Below the pieces are notes generated by a model that searched no databases, had not been told where the DNA came from, and saw only the letters and a program-made list of their open reading frames with translations. Position numbers and translations under genes: made by a program. Below are positions 17,588 to 26,695 of a stretch of 61,857 bases of DNA, piece after piece (the first letter of the stretch is position 1; every line of letters starts with the position of its first letter). The DNA comes from Stygiobacter sp. Lineage in GTDB: Bacteria > Pseudomonadota > Alphaproteobacteria > Rhodospirillales > Magnetospirillaceae. The stretch is from the NCBI GenBank assembly GCA_006218045.1, contig VBWB01000018.1:1-61857 (forward strand), read 5' to 3'.

Positions 17588-17968
17588 ATGGGATCGATCA
17601 GCAACACCCGCAACACCAATGGCGCCATGAGCGAGCGGCGGCGCCACATCCGCTATGCCGGCGATGGTCTGATGGTATGGCTGGATGGGCGGATTTATCC
17701 GGCCATCGACGTATCGCTGGGCGGTGTCAGGCTGTCCGGCGTCCAGCCGGTGAAACGCGGCGCGGTGGTCGACCTGAAGTTGATCCCCTGTCACGGCGAG
17801 GCGATGATGCTGGCCTTGGCTGCCAACGTCCAAGGCCAAGTGCTGGCGGCGGGGCCGTCAGGGATCCGTCTGGCCTTTGTCGGGACCGGCTATTCCCTGG
17901 CCAAGACGGTGGTGCGCCATGCCCGCCGCCAGGCCCTGGATGGCGCGTTCAACTCGCCTGTTGGCTGA
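17588..17968 (+). CDS. PilZ-domain protein (predicted c-di-GMP receptor)
   Basis: The 126-residue product has both halves of the c-di-GMP-binding signature: ERRRHIRY (RxxxR) near residues 15-22 and [10 protein letters not shown] (DxSxxG) near 42-50. It is a stand-alone PilZ domain and probably controls motility or surface behaviour on c-di-GMP binding. ATG 17588 has AGGGAG at 17577-17582. The 3' end overlaps the convergent chemotaxis receptor gene by 20 bases. Confidence 0.85.
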   Translation: MGSISNTRNTNGAMSERRRHIRYAGDGLMVWLDGRIYPAIDVSLGGVRLSGVQPVKRGAVVDLKLIPCHGEAMMLALAANVQGQVLAAGPSGIRLAFVGTGYSLAKTVVRHARRQALDGAFNSPVG

Positions 17969-19652
17969 CCTGGGCCAGCGAGGTGCGCACCGAATCGACC
18001 AGGGATTGACGCAGTCGGGCGATGCCGTCGGCGACCTGGGCCGACACCCCCGATACGTCGTCGGCGAGCGAGCCGGTGGTCGAGGCTTCTTGCGACACGT
18101 CATGGATGCGGGTGGCCACTTCCTGCGCCGCCGCCGTGGTCTGGGTGACGTTGCGGGCGATTTCCGCCGTCGCCGCCCCTTGCTGATCGACGGCGGCGGC
18201 AACGGCGGTGGACAGGCTTTCCACCGAACCGATGGCGCCGACGATGGCCGTGACCGCCGCCACCGCCTCACGGGTGATGGCCAGGATTTGGGTGATCTGG
18301 GTGCCGATCTCGTCGGTGGCGCGAGTGGTCTGGTTGGCCAGGGATTTGACTTCGCCGGCGACAACGGCGAAGCCTTTGCCGGCGTCGCCGGCGCGGGCCG
18401 CCTCGATGGTGGCGTTGAGCGCCAGCAAATTGGTCTGGCTGGCGATTTCGTTGATCAACTGGGTGACTTCACTGATGCGGCCGACGGTTTCCGACAGCCG
18501 ACCGATGGTGTTCTGGGCCGTGTTGGCGGTCTGGCTGGCTTCGCTCGCCGCCTGATGGGCGGTATGGATGGAGTGGCGGATTTCGTCGATGGAGGCGCTT
18601 AGCTGTTCCGACGCCGCCGCCACCGTCTGGGCGTTGGCCAGGGACTGGGCCGCCGCCGCCGCCACCCCTTGGGCATTGGCGTGCACGCTGCCGGCCGAAC
18701 GCGCCATGCTGCCGGCATTGCCGGTCAGCCGCTGGGTGAGCTGCGAAACCTGGGTCACCGCCTGATCCGCCTGGGTTTCGATGCTGTCGGCCATGCGGGC
18801 AAGCGCGTGTTGCTTTTGCCGCTCGGCTTCCGCTTCCTGTTGCCGCTGGGCTTGGCGCAGCCGTTCCGCCTCGATGGCGTTGACCTTGAAGACCGCCACC
18901 GCCTTGGCCATTTCCCCCACTTCGTCGGTGCGTCCGGTATAGGGGATGGTGCTGTCCATGGCGCCGCCGGCCAGGGCATGCATGATGCCGGTCATGCGGG
19001 TGACCGGACGGATCACCCCCAGGGCCATGGCGCTGACGCCGGCGACCACCAGGGCGATGCCCAGGCCCGCCACGCTCCAGGCCAGGGTCATCAGGCTGCC
19101 TTCGCGTTCGCCGGCCAGTTTTTCGGTGGCGGCGTTCATGGCCTCGGCGGCGGCGACGATGGCGTCGACCTCGGCTCGATGGCCGGCATAGGCGCGGCTG
19201 AGACGGTCATAGGATGGGCGCGCCGTCGCCATGTCGCCGGCTTTCAGCGCCGGCAGGAACACCGTGTCGGCTTCGGCGAAGAAAGCGGCGGCGAAATCAT
19301 GCGAGTTCTTGGTCAGTCTGTCGCGGATCGGCTGGTCCAGCGGCGCGGCCAGCCAGAACTGGTGACGCAGATCGTAATCGGCGCGCAGTTTGGCCAGACG
19401 GGCGGTGCGGGCTTCGGCGCTGGCCGGCTCGTTCAGGGCCAGGGTCGCTTCCAGATAGGCTTCGATGATGTATTCCGGCGGCGGCAGGATGTCGGCCACC
19501 AGATCCTTGCCCAGCACGATGCGTTCGTACAGCGGCCCGCTCACCTTCAACTCGTTGATGGCGCGCATGCCGGTGGCGGCAATAGCCAGGATGCTGGCCA
19601 GGACGATGACGGCGAACAGATGTGTCAGAACCGAAATACGCAGGCGGGGCAT
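17949..19652 (-). CDS. Methyl-accepting chemotaxis protein
   Basis: A 567-residue receptor. It has an N-terminal membrane helix (about 8-30), a periplasmic helical sensor region of about 160 residues (four-helix-bundle type), a second membrane helix near 190-215, a HAMP domain with VIRPVTRMT, and the signalling domain with the tip sequence [20 protein letters not shown]. The ATG at 19652 has GGAG at proper spacing. The conserved receptor tip closely resembles that of the partial receptor at 1-456. It is downstream of a sensor kinase gene on the same strand. Confidence 0.93.
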   Translation of the reverse strand: MPRLRISVLTHLFAVIVLASILAIAATGMRAINELKVSGPLYERIVLGKDLVADILPPPEYIIEAYLEATLALNEPASAEARTARLAKLRADYDLRHQFWLAAPLDQPIRDRLTKNSHDFAAAFFAEADTVFLPALKAGDMATARPSYDRLSRAYAGHRAEVDAIVAAAEAMNAATEKLAGEREGSLMTLAWSVAGLGIALVVAGVSAMALGVIRPVTRMTGIMHALAGGAMDSTIPYTGRTDEVGEMAKAVAVFKVNAIEAERLRQAQRQQEAEAERQKQHALARMADSIETQADQAVTQVSQLTQRLTGNAGSMARSAGSVHANAQGVAAAAAQSLANAQTVAAASEQLSASIDEIRHSIHTAHQAASEASQTANTAQNTIGRLSETVGRISEVTQLINEIASQTNLLALNATIEAARAGDAGKGFAVVAGEVKSLANQTTRATDEIGTQITQILAITREAVAAVTAIVGAIGSVESLSTAVAAAVDQQGAATAEIARNVTQTTAAAQEVATRIHDVSQEASTTGSLADDVSGVSAQVADGIARLRQSLVDSVRTSLAQVSQQAS

Positions 19653-19748
19653 CGACGATCTCCGACTTATGACTGAATTGCGAGCATACGAAAGACGGTG
19701 CTCACAAAATGTGCATAATCGCAAGATCAGCAATGTGCAACATTATTG

Positions 19749-21641
19749 TCATGCGGAAGGCGTCGTCGTCGTGACGGGCAGGGTGAAATGAAGGGTGGTG
19801 CCGTGGCCCAGTCGGGAGTGCAGCCCGATGGTGCCGCCATGGCGCTCGACGATGCGTTTGGCGATGGTCAGGCCCAGACCGCTGCCGGGATACTGGTCGG
19901 GGCCATGCAGGCGGCGGAACAGGTCGAAGACGCCGTCCTGGAACGGCGTGTCGATACCGATGCCGTTATCGGCGATGGTGATGGCCCAAAAATCCTGGGC
20001 GGCGGTGGCCGAGATGGAAATCTCGGCCCGATTGCCGGGCGGCTGGAATTTGAGGCCGTTGCCGATCAGGTTGCTGAACAACTGGCGCAATTGTGCCGGA
20101 TCGCCACGGACGATGGGCAGCGGGCGGCGGTGCAGGACGGCCTGATGTTCGTCCAGGCTGACCCGCAATTCGTCCAACACCCAATCGAGAACCTGATCAA
20201 GGTCGACCGACTGAAAGGGGGCCGGACTGGTGGAGGCGCGGGAATAATTCAGCAAGCCTTGAATCTGTTCGCGCATGCGGATGGCGCCGCGACTGAGAAA
20301 GCCCAGATATTCCCGCCCTTCCGCCGACAGCCCGGGGCCGTCGCTGCGGTCGAGCAATTGCGAGAAGCTGCAAATGGTGCGGCAGGGCTCTTGCAGATCA
20401 TGGGCGGCCACGTGGGCGAAGCGTTCCAACTCCCGGTTCGAGCGTTCCAACTCGGCCAATGACCGGCGCAGCAATTCCTCCTGCCGCTTGAATTGGGTGA
20501 CGTCGCGGGCGACGAAGATCATGCAATCCTTGTCGTCGACGCGGAATTGTTCGACCGAGACCAGGGCGTCGAAGATTTCGCCATTCTTGCGCTTGGCCCG
20601 GCTTTGGAAATTGACCAGGCGGCCTTGCTGCATCAGGGCGGTGACCAGGGCGGCGCGGTCGTCTGGGCTGGCCCAGATGCCGAACTCGAACGACGAGTGT
20701 CCGATGACGTCCTCGCGCTTGTGGCCCAGATAGGTTTCAAAGCCGCCATTGACCTCGAGGAAGCGACCGGTGTCGCGTTCGCTGATGGTGACGATGTCGG
20801 GGCTGGCTTCAAAGATGGTGGCGAATTTCAACTGGGTCCGGCGCTTTTCCCAGGCTTCCTGCTTCAGATGCTCGAGACCACGGGCGATATCGCCGATTTC
20901 GTCACTGCGTCCGGTATCGGGAATGGTGCTTTCCGGATCACCTTCATTGATGTGCTGCATGGCATTGCGCAGCCGGGCCAGCGGCGCGGTGATGGCCAAG
21001 GTCAGGATCGTCGAGATGATTCCGCCGGAAATCAGGGCGATGGCGATGAAGGCAAGGACGGTTTCACGCAATTCGTGGCGCAAGGCTTCCGAGGTGCCGA
21101 CCCGTTCGCTGGCCAGGGCGTTGGCGGCGATCATGACGTCGGTGATGGTTTCGACGATGTGGTCGAACACCCAACGGCCTTGGTGGTGGAAGACCTCGTG
21201 GACAGCGTCGATATTGCCGGTGTTGATGGCCTCGACGCTGCGGTCGATGAAGGCCCGAAGCGGCGGCCACGCCGTCTGCACCGCCTCCAGGTTCAGGCCG
21301 GGGGCGTCATCCCGGGCGGTGGCGGCGAGGTTCTGTTCGATGATGTCCTGGTGGCGCCGGATCTCGGCGATCCAGGAACGGGGCTCGGATTGGCCGGGGA
21401 AGGCCATGTTGTGGGCAAGGATGCTCTTGATCTCGAAGATGCGGTTGCGCACCTCGCCCAGGGCATGACTGGTGGTGTAGGCGTGGCGATACAGCTCGGC
21501 GGTGCCCCGGGCGGCGCGGTCGATGAAGAGGACGCTCAAGCCTCCCAGTCCCGCCAGCAGCAATTGCAGGACGACGAAGCCCAAGGCGATGCGATGCTTC
21601 AGGCGGATCGACGGCACGCGGATATCCCTATACCCATACAC
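19749..21641 (-). CDS. Membrane-bound PAS sensor histidine kinase
   Basis: A kinase of up to 630 residues: N-terminal membrane helix (about 15-40), helical periplasmic sensor, second helix near 195-220, HAMP (TAPLARLRNAMQ...), PAS domain (about 275-400; TISERDTGRFLEVNGGFE), H box AAHDLQEPCRTICSF, and an ATPase domain with NLIGNGLKF, DNGIGID and GSGLGLTIAKRIVE. No receiver domain or adjacent response regulator is seen. It resembles phytochrome-type HWE/HisKA kinases of the DLQEP class. A GTG at 21617 with a better upstream purine run is an alternative start. Confidence 0.88.
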   Translation of the reverse strand: MYGYRDIRVPSIRLKHRIALGFVVLQLLLAGLGGLSVLFIDRAARGTAELYRHAYTTSHALGEVRNRIFEIKSILAHNMAFPGQSEPRSWIAEIRRHQDIIEQNLAATARDDAPGLNLEAVQTAWPPLRAFIDRSVEAINTGNIDAVHEVFHHQGRWVFDHIVETITDVMIAANALASERVGTSEALRHELRETVLAFIAIALISGGIISTILTLAITAPLARLRNAMQHINEGDPESTIPDTGRSDEIGDIARGLEHLKQEAWEKRRTQLKFATIFEASPDIVTISERDTGRFLEVNGGFETYLGHKREDVIGHSSFEFGIWASPDDRAALVTALMQQGRLVNFQSRAKRKNGEIFDALVSVEQFRVDDKDCMIFVARDVTQFKRQEELLRRSLAELERSNRELERFAHVAAHDLQEPCRTICSFSQLLDRSDGPGLSAEGREYLGFLSRGAIRMREQIQGLLNYSRASTSPAPFQSVDLDQVLDWVLDELRVSLDEHQAVLHRRPLPIVRGDPAQLRQLFSNLIGNGLKFQPPGNRAEISISATAAQDFWAITIADNGIGIDTPFQDGVFDLFRRLHGPDQYPGSGLGLTIAKRIVERHGGTIGLHSRLGHGTTLHFTLPVTTTTPSA

Positions 21642-21697
21642 ACAGCCCGCAGCATAAGGGCGACGGTGTCGCCGCCCTAGCTATCCTGAGTATAGAG

Positions 21698-21703
21698 TAT
21701 AAT
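21698..21703 (-). promoter_or_regulatory. AT-rich control region between sensor kinase and secreted protein
   Basis: The 283-base gap 21642-21924 contains no gene. It holds an AT-rich block (21690-21740) with a TATAAT hexamer on the plus strand at 21698-21703, an AATACcTTAGTATT dyad beside it, and near the next gene an inverted repeat GTAGAT...ATCTAC (21888-21911). The direction of the promoter is uncertain. Confidence 0.25.
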
Positions 21704-21924
21704 ACCTTAGTATTGTAAATATCATTTCGTAAAAATTACTTCTGGCGATGCGGCGGATGACGTTTTCACGAAGACGGGGAAGCCCAGGGTTCTGCGGCTT
21801 TCAGGAAAAGTCACGAAAATGTGGTGAGGCGGTAGTAAGCCGAGGTAATGACCGTCACAGGTGGATTGCCGAGGGCTTTCTGATCCAGTAGATTCCCCTA
21901 AAGATATCTACAGATAGGTGGACG

Positions 21925-22341
21925 ATGAAGCGACTGGTTGCGCGAGTCTTCAAAGGGGCGGCGATTCTTGTCGCCGGATTGGCTGCGTCGGGCGTTCATG
22001 CCCAATCGAGTAACTATCTTCCGCTGCCAGAGAACCCTCATGCCCTGGAACCGGCGATGCATCGATTTATGTTGGCATTCGCAATTAATGAAAAATGCCA
22101 GATACTGAGTGAGCCGGAAAAACTTAACCTAACTGTCGCCGCCGCGCAGTGCGAGGCTATGCATCCGTCAAAAAACGTAGACAGGATTGAGCGTCATTTA
22201 GTGGCGGTCGAGAAAGCCAGCAAGGACAAGCTATGTACTCCTGCGCTCACTGATTTCATTAAGAAGCAGACGGAAGTTGCTCAGCCAAACTACGGGCACC
22301 CTCCGAAAGGGGATTATTGTTTTGTGCCCAGCAAACGCTAG
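21925..22341 (+). CDS. Small secreted protein with four cysteines
   Basis: The 138-residue product has a Sec signal peptide (cleavage after VHA near residue 26). Cysteines at 58, 76, 104 and 132 could form two disulphides in the periplasm. The mature part is mostly helical and charged. Codon use is less GC-biased than its neighbours, suggesting a lineage-specific or acquired gene. The ATG is preceded by AGGTGG. No family is recognised. Confidence 0.65.
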   Translation: MKRLVARVFKGAAILVAGLAASGVHAQSSNYLPLPENPHALEPAMHRFMLAFAINEKCQILSEPEKLNLTVAAAQCEAMHPSKNVDRIERHLVAVEKASKDKLCTPALTDFIKKQTEVAQPNYGHPPKGDYCFVPSKR

Positions 22342-22461
22342 TCACATCATGGTACAGTCCCTGGCTACCTGCGGAACGGCTCCGATAATGTGATCGAGAC
22401 AAGCTGTAGGCTTTCACCGTGCGCAAAAGCTATCCGTGTTCGCGCTTATCCAAATTGGTGA

Positions 22462-24078
22462 TCACTTGCTCCTATGGCGAGCGAGGTATAGGGGCGTCCT
22501 CGCCTTGGGAGATCGGCGGATGAAGGTCCAACGGGCGACGTGATAGCTGGGGTCGAAGCCGTAGAAATTCAGCTTCATCCGCTCCAATTCCTCGGCCCGA
22601 TAGTCAGCCAGCGGCTTTTCCGCTTCGTCGGCTATGCGGGCCAGCCGTTTGGCCGCCAGCTTGGCATCCATATCGATGGTCGCGGCCAGACTTTCCGCCT
22701 GGGCCACCACCTGGGCGCGGAACGCCAAGGGAGTGCCGGGGAAAATGCCGTCGATCAGCCCCAAGTCCAGGGCTTGGGCGGCGCCCATGGGCAGGCGGGC
22801 CTGAACCACCTGTTCCGCCTTTAGGGCGCCGCAACGCTTGGGCAGCAGATAGGTCCAGTACTCGGACCCGTACAGATTGCCCATGCCCTTGTAATGGGGG
22901 TTCAGGATGATGCCGGCGCGGGCCAGCACCATGTCGGCGGCCAGGGCCATGAACACGCCGCCGGCCCCGGCATTGCCGTGCAGGGCGGCGATGGTCAGAT
23001 GGCTGGGGCAGGTGATGATGGCCTGGCACAGATCGTTCATGGCGTTGATGTTGCGCCATGATTCGTCGGCGGGGCTGAAGGCGGCTTCGATGGTCGACAG
23101 ATGGATGCCGTTGGACCAGAAATCCAGGCCGCCCATCAGGCAGATGACCTTGGTCGGGCGGCTGGTGGCGGTGACGAAGGCGGCGCGCAGGCGCTGGCAC
23201 TGATCGGTGCTCATGGCGCCGTTGTGGAAGGGGAAGTGCAGATAGCCCACCCCGTGGCGTTCGTCGTACCAGATGTCGTGATGGCCGGGGATCACCGGCA
23301 AATCCGCTGCATTCGGCAACACCTGGGCGGCGGGCAGCTTGAGCGAGGCTTTTTCCGCTCTGCGCATCCGCCCGATCCACACGGCGCCATCGCTGGTGGC
23401 GCGTGCCAGTCGTCCATCCTGCTGGCCGATCCAGGCGCCCGGCGGACCCGACAGGCCATCGGCGGGGTGGCCGTCGAACAGGTAATGATCGCCGTCCAAC
23501 ACGCCCGGGCTGCCATCGGCGGCGCGCAGCTTGCGCAAGACCGTGGCGGTGTCGTCGCTGTGCCAATCGATGGCCCGGTCGGCTTGGGTCATGGCCGGTC
23601 GCCAGACGGTTTGGCCGGGGCGGCGGGGTATTGGCTTGTCCAGGGCTTCCAGCACCGCTTCCACCGCTGCCTCGGTCACTTCGTTGCGGTACAGGCTGGA
23701 TTTGGGCGCGGGGCGCAGGGGAAAGCTGCGGCTGGCCCAGACCGGGCCGCCATCCATCTCGGCTTCCGCCTGCAACACGGTCACCCCCCAGCTTTCGGCG
23801 CCGTTCATGACGGCCCAATCCAGGGCGGCGGGGCCGCGGTCGCCCACCGGACCGGGATGGACCACCAGACAGGTATGGTTTTTCCACACCGCCTCGGGGA
23901 TGGCGCGTTTCAGGAACGGGGCGATGATGATGTCGGGCCGGGCCAACTCCACCGCCTCAAGGGTCACCGCGTCGTTGATGTCGAGCTCCAGGCTGACGGC
24001 GTGGCCGGCGGCGTCCAGTTCCACCCACAGGCGCTGGGTCAGGCTGTTGAAGGAATGGGCCAATAACAGGATTTTCAT
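22462..24078 (-). CDS. hypX: Hydrogenase maturation protein HypX/HoxX (CO-forming)
   Basis: A 538-residue two-domain protein. The N-terminal half resembles formyl-THF transferases (VVHPGPVGDRGPAALDWA near 71-88). The C-terminal half is an enoyl-CoA hydratase/crotonase fold (HGNAGAGGVFMALAADMVLA). HypX makes the CO ligand of the [NiFe] active site from formyl-THF, and is found mainly with hydrogenases made in the presence of oxygen. It is the last gene of the hyp block, separated from hypE by a 178-base dispersed repeat. The ATG is at 24076-24078. Confidence 0.92.
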   Translation of the reverse strand: MKILLLAHSFNSLTQRLWVELDAAGHAVSLELDINDAVTLEAVELARPDIIIAPFLKRAIPEAVWKNHTCLVVHPGPVGDRGPAALDWAVMNGAESWGVTVLQAEAEMDGGPVWASRSFPLRPAPKSSLYRNEVTEAAVEAVLEALDKPIPRRPGQTVWRPAMTQADRAIDWHSDDTATVLRKLRAADGSPGVLDGDHYLFDGHPADGLSGPPGAWIGQQDGRLARATSDGAVWIGRMRRAEKASLKLPAAQVLPNAADLPVIPGHHDIWYDERHGVGYLHFPFHNGAMSTDQCQRLRAAFVTATSRPTKVICLMGGLDFWSNGIHLSTIEAAFSPADESWRNINAMNDLCQAIITCPSHLTIAALHGNAGAGGVFMALAADMVLARAGIILNPHYKGMGNLYGSEYWTYLLPKRCGALKAEQVVQARLPMGAAQALDLGLIDGIFPGTPLAFRAQVVAQAESLAATIDMDAKLAAKRLARIADEAEKPLADYRAEELERMKLNFYGFDPSYHVARWTFIRRSPKARTPLYLARHRSK

Positions 24079-24095
24079 GGCAGGAATCCCAAGGT

Positions 24096-24273
24096 CGTCA
24101 CCCCTGCGGCTGTGAATTTATTGACGGCTCCACCTTTCACCTCGTCATATCCGCGAAGGCGGGTATCCAGGAGTCGCGCAAAAGGCGGAGGTGCACCCTC
24201 TGGACTCCCGCTTTCGCGGGAGTGACGGCAAAAGGGAGCGGATAAATTCACAAGCTCCTGCGCGGGAATGACG
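24096..24273. repeat. Dispersed inverted repeat (copy 3), extended MITE-like form
   Basis: It matches copy 2 (3940-4122) over its whole length, including the TGTGAATTTATTGACG flank, the core, and the GGGAGCGGATAAA...GGGAATGACG flank, with scattered changes. The core palindrome differs from copies 1 and 2 at paired positions (CGCGAAGG against CTTTCGCGG), so base pairing is kept. It fills the gap between hypE and hypX inside the operon. Confidence 0.85.
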
Positions 24274-24280
24274 GGATACA

Positions 24281-25330
24281 TCAGCAAATCCTCGGCAATT
24301 GCTCGCCGGCCAGCCAATCGACCACGCGGGTGCCGCCCATGGCGGTCTTCATGCGGACGAAATGGTGGGGGTCGGCATCGCATTGGCCGATGATGGCGGC
24401 ATCCACGCCCAGGGGATGGGCGCGCATGGCCGCCAGCACCGTATCGGCGGCATCGGCGGCACAGATGCAGATCAGCTTGCCTTCATTGGCGACGTAAAGC
24501 GGGTCGAGGCCCAGCAGCTCGCAGGCGCCCAGCACCTGCGGCTTGATCGGGATGGCGGTTTCGCCGATTTCCATGCCCACCCCCGATTGGGCGGCGATTT
24601 CGTTCAAGGTGGCGGCAAGGCCGCCGCGTGTCGGATCGCGCAAGACGCGGATGCCCGGCGCGGCGGCGATCATGGCGGCGACCAGATCATGCAGCGCCGC
24701 CGAATCCGACAGGATCTCGGTGTCGAAGCCCAAGGATTCGCGCTGGCTCATCACCGCGATTCCGTGGTCGCCCATGCTGCCGGAGACCAGGATGACGTCG
24801 CCGGGGCGGGCCAGATCGCCGGAAATATGGATGCCCGGCGGCACCATGCCGATGCCGGCGGTGGTGATGAAGATACCGTCGCCCTTGCCTTTTTCGACAA
24901 CCTTGGTGTCGCCGGTCATCACCGGCACGCCGGCGGCTTTCGCTGCGGCGGCCATGGATTTGACGATGCGCTCCAGATCGGCCAGGGCGAAGCCTTCCTC
25001 GATGATGAAGCCCGCCGACAGGCCGATGGGACGGGCGCCGGCCATGGCCACGTCGTTGATGGTGCCGTGCACCGCCAGACTGCCGATATCGCCGCCGGGG
25101 AAGAACAGCGGCGAAATGACATAGCCGTCGGTGCTGATGACCATACGGCCCGCATTCACGTCGAAGGCGCCCTGGTCGTTGCCCTGGGACAGCACCGCGT
25201 TGTCGAAGGCGGCGACGAACAATTCGTCGACCAATTGGGCCATGGCCCGGCCGCCGCCGCCATGGGTGAGGTCGACGCGGCCATGCTTGAGGTCGAGCGG
25301 GCGGGGATGGGAACGGCGGGGCAGGCTCAT
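24281..25330 (-). CDS. hypE: Hydrogenase maturation protein HypE
   Basis: A 349-residue PurM-like protein that dehydrates the carbamoyl group on its own C-terminal cysteine to make the cyanide ligand. The C terminus is the required PRIC. Other landmarks are HGGGGRAM, GDTKVVEKGKGDGIFI and DPTRGGLAATLNEIA. The ATG at 25330 overlaps the hypD stop (ATGA), and the protein begins MSLPRRSHPRPLD there. Works with HypF and then delivers CN to HypCD. Confidence 0.96.
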   Translation of the reverse strand: MSLPRRSHPRPLDLKHGRVDLTHGGGGRAMAQLVDELFVAAFDNAVLSQGNDQGAFDVNAGRMVISTDGYVISPLFFPGGDIGSLAVHGTINDVAMAGARPIGLSAGFIIEEGFALADLERIVKSMAAAAKAAGVPVMTGDTKVVEKGKGDGIFITTAGIGMVPPGIHISGDLARPGDVILVSGSMGDHGIAVMSQRESLGFDTEILSDSAALHDLVAAMIAAAPGIRVLRDPTRGGLAATLNEIAAQSGVGMEIGETAIPIKPQVLGACELLGLDPLYVANEGKLICICAADAADTVLAAMRAHPLGVDAAIIGQCDADPHHFVRMKTAMGGTRVVDWLAGEQLPRIC

Positions 25331-26466
25331 GGGGCGGGGGCTTTCGTGTCGCGGAAACGGCCATAGGTCCAGTGGGCGGCGCAGGCGCCCTCGGCGGAAA
25401 CCATGCACGAGCCCATGGGGTTCTCGGGCGTGCAGACGGTCCCGAACAATTTGCAGTCGATGGGCTTTTTCACGCCCCGGAGGATGGCGCCGCATTCGCA
25501 TGCCTTGTTGTCGGCGACACTGTCTTGGGGGACGTCCCAATGGCGTTCGGCATCGAAGGCCGCGTAGCTTTCCTTGAGGCGCAGGGCCGAATAGGGCACC
25601 AGCCCCAGGCCGCGCCATTCAAAGCTTTTGCGCAGCTCGAACAGGTCGGCGACCAGGGCCTTGGCCTTGGCGTTGCCGTCGCGGCTGACGGCGCGGGAAA
25701 ACTCGTTTTCCACCTGGAAGCGGCCATCATTGATCTGGCGCACCAGCATGCGCACCGCTTGCAGCACGTCCAACGGCTCGAAGCCGGCGATGACCACCGG
25801 GCGCTGATATTCCTCGGCGAAATATTCGTAGGGCTGCGAGCCGATGATGGTCGACACATGGGCCGGGCCGATGAAGCCGTCGAGCTTGACGGTGCCAAGC
25901 TCGCGCACTTCCGGGCTGTCGAGAATCTGGGCGATGGCCGAGGGGGTCAGCACATGGTTGCAAAAGACGAAGAAATTGGAAAGACCCAGCGCTTGCGCCT
26001 GTTTGATGGCCACGGCGGTGGGCGGGGTGGTGGTCTCGAAGCCGATGGCGAAGAACACCACCTTGCGGTCCGGGTTGTTTTGCGCCAGCTTGACCGCGTC
26101 GAGCGTCGAATAGACCATGCGGATGTCGTGGCCCAGGGCCTTGGCCTTCAGCAGGCTCAGGCGCTTGGAGCCGGGCACCCGCAGCATGTCGCCATAGGTG
26201 CATAAAGTGACGTCGGGCTGACCGGCCAGCCAGATGGCGGCGTCGATGCGGCCCACCGGCAGCACGCAGACCGGGCAACCCGGCCCGTGCACCATGCGCA
26301 CATTGGCGGGCAGGATGTCTTCCAGGCCATAGCGGGAAATGGCGTGGGTGTGACCGCCGCAAAATTCCATCAGGTGATAGGTGCGGGATGGATCGGCCTC
26401 GGCCTTGATGCTGGCCGCCAATTGCCGGGCGAGGTCGCCGTCGCGGTATTCCTCGATATATTTCAT
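25327..26466 (-). CDS. hypD: Hydrogenase maturation protein HypD
   Basis: A 379-residue iron-sulfur scaffold on which the Fe(CN)2CO unit is built together with HypC. Conserved motifs are MEFCGGHTHAI, HGPGCPVCVLP, GFETTTPPTA, and the C-terminal cysteine set CECGAIL...CKLFG..C. Length is normal. The ATG at 26466 overlaps the hypC stop by four bases (ATGA). Confidence 0.96.
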   Translation of the reverse strand: MKYIEEYRDGDLARQLAASIKAEADPSRTYHLMEFCGGHTHAISRYGLEDILPANVRMVHGPGCPVCVLPVGRIDAAIWLAGQPDVTLCTYGDMLRVPGSKRLSLLKAKALGHDIRMVYSTLDAVKLAQNNPDRKVVFFAIGFETTTPPTAVAIKQAQALGLSNFFVFCNHVLTPSAIAQILDSPEVRELGTVKLDGFIGPAHVSTIIGSQPYEYFAEEYQRPVVIAGFEPLDVLQAVRMLVRQINDGRFQVENEFSRAVSRDGNAKAKALVADLFELRKSFEWRGLGLVPYSALRLKESYAAFDAERHWDVPQDSVADNKACECGAILRGVKKPIDCKLFGTVCTPENPMGSCMVSAEGACAAHWTYGRFRDTKAPAP

Positions 26467-26693
26467 GCGGGCTCCCCCGCCGCCGCCATCTGGGCGAACA
26501 GGGCCAGGGTCTTTTCCGCCTCGACCGGGTCGACCTTGGTCAGGGCATAGCCCACATGGACGATGACGTAATCGCCCACGGCGACGTCTTCCACCAGGGC
26601 CAGCGAGATGGCCTTGGTGACGCCGCCCAGATCGACCTTGGCCTGATCGTCGTCCAGCAAGGCGACCACGCGCGACGGCAGGGCAAGACACAT
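26463..26693 (-). CDS. hypC: Hydrogenase maturation chaperone HypC
   Basis: A 76-residue chaperone starting MCLALPSRV, with the essential Cys2 that binds the iron unit. The central VAVGDYVIVHVGYAL is the family's OB-fold core. Start set at 26693 because of the obligatory MC start. It begins two bases after the hypF stop and overlaps hypD. Confidence 0.95.
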   Translation of the reverse strand: MCLALPSRVVALLDDDQAKVDLGGVTKAISLALVEDVAVGDYVIVHVGYALTKVDPVEAEKTLALFAQMAAAGEPA

Positions 26694-26695
26694 GG

